Made by a program: the position numbers and the translations under genes. From an uncultured Lachnoanaerobaculum sp. (GTDB lineage: Bacteria > Bacillota > Clostridia > Lachnospirales > Lachnospiraceae), in the NCBI RefSeq assembly GCF_938015485.1, contig NZ_CALLVU010000087.1, positions 1 through 6,642 of the forward strand: DNA of 6,642 nucleotides, given 5' to 3'. Under the pieces are notes generated by a model that did not search any database, was not told the DNA's origin, and saw only the letters and a program-made list of their open reading frames with translations. Positions 5,811-6,642 of the stretch are shown here, piece after piece (position 1 is the first letter of the stretch; each line of letters opens with the position of its first letter).

Positions 5811-5824
5811 CATTTATAAAACAA

Positions 5825-5863
5825 AATACCTCAGATATTCCTACATGAAATATCTAAGGCATT
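5825..5863 (-). terminator. Rho-independent terminator of the LysR-type gene
   Basis: A 17-bp stem (three wobble pairs) with a five-base loop begins four bases after the regulator's stop codon. On the minus strand the stem runs into ATTTTGTTTTAT. It separates the regulator transcript from the reductase operon. Confidence 0.8.
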
Positions 5864-5867
5864 TTAC

Positions 5868-6642
5868 TTACATCAAATAATCCTTTACAAAATTTACAAA
5901 TTCCTGTATCAAGGGATTTTCATTGCATTTCTCCCATATACATAGCAGATCTGAATCTAAAGAAATCGGAATATCTTTGACACCTTTCACATTGCGACAT
6001 TTACCAAATCGTCTGTCCGTTACAAATACTCCCTTATGCAAAAATAAGTCAAGCATAACAGAATCCAGATTAGGAGCTCTTTTTATTATTTCAGGCTCAA
6101 GCCCCAGTGCCTTAGCCTCCTTTGAACCTATACTGCGCCATTCCAAATATGACCATTGTAATGAAGCCGTATGAATAAACGGCAGTCCGAAGCATTTTAT
6201 ATCAACTTTATCACTTTCTATATTGTCCGGCACACAAAGACATATATCTTCCTTGCCAACCGACATAGTAGATATATCTCTGTCTGCAAAAAACTGACCG
6301 CCTGAAATAAAAGCCACGTCTATTTTTTGAGCCTTTACCTCCTCAATCAAACTTTTATTATCCAACTGACTACCTAAAATCATTGTTTCCGGATGTCTTT
6401 TACTAAAACTTTCTATACTTTCCTGTATCTCGGAATAAGGGTCCACCCATATAGAATATCCAATTTCCAACTTCATACTAAGACTTGCATGCCTTTTATT
6501 GACCAGCTCTCCAATCTCCGACATATCCTGTGCTGTCTGTCTAAACAATCTTTCATAATATTCACCTGCTATAGTGATGGCAAGTCCTCTTAGTTCAAGT
6601 GGTTCTCCTGCCTCACCCTCCTGAGTATCTGGGACTACAAGC
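5868..6642 (-). CDS. LysR-type transcriptional regulator, 5' end cut by window edge
   Basis: The frame is open to the window edge, so the true start lies beyond 6642. A TTG at 6548 is not a credible start, because the 31 codons before it continue a LysR-like sequence. About 257 residues are visible; a full LysR protein has about 290-300, so most of the DNA-binding helix-turn-helix is missing from view. The visible part begins near the wing, with LRGLAITIAGEYYERLFRQ taking the place of the usual 'LTxaGexfy' linker start. The effector-binding domain follows: LEIGYSIWVDPYSEIQESIESF, then a KAQKIDVAFISGG stretch typical of the 'l..g.lDlai' motif, through to EFVNFVKDYLM. The stretch just before the linker (TQEGEAGEPLE) is unlike the usual LFxR wing. 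LysR proteins respond to small molecules, often the substrate or intermediate of a neighbouring pathway. This one is followed by its own terminator and then the reductase operon, which it may control; that is inference. Confidence 0.85.
   Translation of the reverse strand, partial: LVVPDTQEGEAGEPLELRGLAITIAGEYYERLFRQTAQDMSEIGELVNKRHASLSMKLEIGYSIWVDPYSEIQESIESFSKRHPETMILGSQLDNKSLIEEVKAQKIDVAFISGGQFFADRDISTMSVGKEDICLCVPDNIESDKVDIKCFGLPFIHTASLQWSYLEWRSIGSKEAKALGLEPEIIKRAPNLDSVMLDLFLHKGVFVTDRRFGKCRNVKGVKDIPISLDSDLLCIWEKCNENPLIQEFVNFVKDYLM

Noticed and set aside
6546..6548. TTG at 6548 as the start of the LysR-type gene.
   Set aside because: The frame continues upstream to the window edge with LysR linker-like sequence, so the gene is truncated by the window rather than starting here.

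Overview
The window is AT-rich with strong AGGAGG-type ribosome binding sites, short intergenic gaps and rho-independent terminators. This fits a low-GC Gram-positive anaerobe, most likely a clostridium of the Lachnospiraceae type. That placement is inferred from base composition and gene content; there is no rRNA or marker gene to confirm it. I see no tRNA, rRNA, CRISPR array, insertion sequence or integrase.

Left part (1-1350). A small membrane-anchored protein of unknown function (88-597, minus strand) is divergent from a single-domain CYTH triphosphate tunnel protein (831-1304, plus strand). The gap between them holds a good extended -10 promoter for the minus gene, a weaker plus-strand promoter and a small GC-rich leader hairpin. 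A perfect 14-bp hairpin (1312-1348) with an A-rich and a T-rich flank closes the CYTH gene. It probably also stops transcription arriving from the right on the minus strand.

Central part (1460-5664, all minus strand, transcribed right to left). This is a tight four-gene operon. It begins with a large FMN/[4Fe-4S]/FAD ene-reductase of the Old Yellow Enzyme / 2,4-dienoyl-CoA reductase / BaiCD-BaiH type. Three tandem, strongly diverged SnoaL/NTF2-like proteins of about 240-254 residues follow. The genes are coupled: at two junctions the ribosome binding site overlaps the stop codon of the gene before, and at the third the genes overlap by 16 bases. Two starts are better placed downstream of the longest open frame: an ATG at 5664 for the reductase and a GTG at 3688 for the first SnoaL-like protein.

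Right part (5665-6642). A 204-base gap carries a terminator for the upstream gene, a possible promoter and an 8-bp direct repeat with an 11-bp period. Beyond it is the C-terminal part of a LysR-type regulator, cut by the window edge, on the same strand as the operon.

Reading together: a flavin ene-reductase with NTF2-fold proteins recalls bacterial pathways that dehydrate or isomerise and reduce ring compounds. In bile-acid 7-dehydroxylation, BaiE is a SnoaL-like dehydratase and BaiCD and BaiH are reductases of this type. Here the SnoaL-like set is expanded to three longer proteins that share a C-terminal signature absent from my picture of the basic fold, and one of them has lost the likely active-site residues. 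The substrate cannot be told from this window. The LysR protein is the obvious candidate regulator. This operon is the part most likely to be a little-described system.
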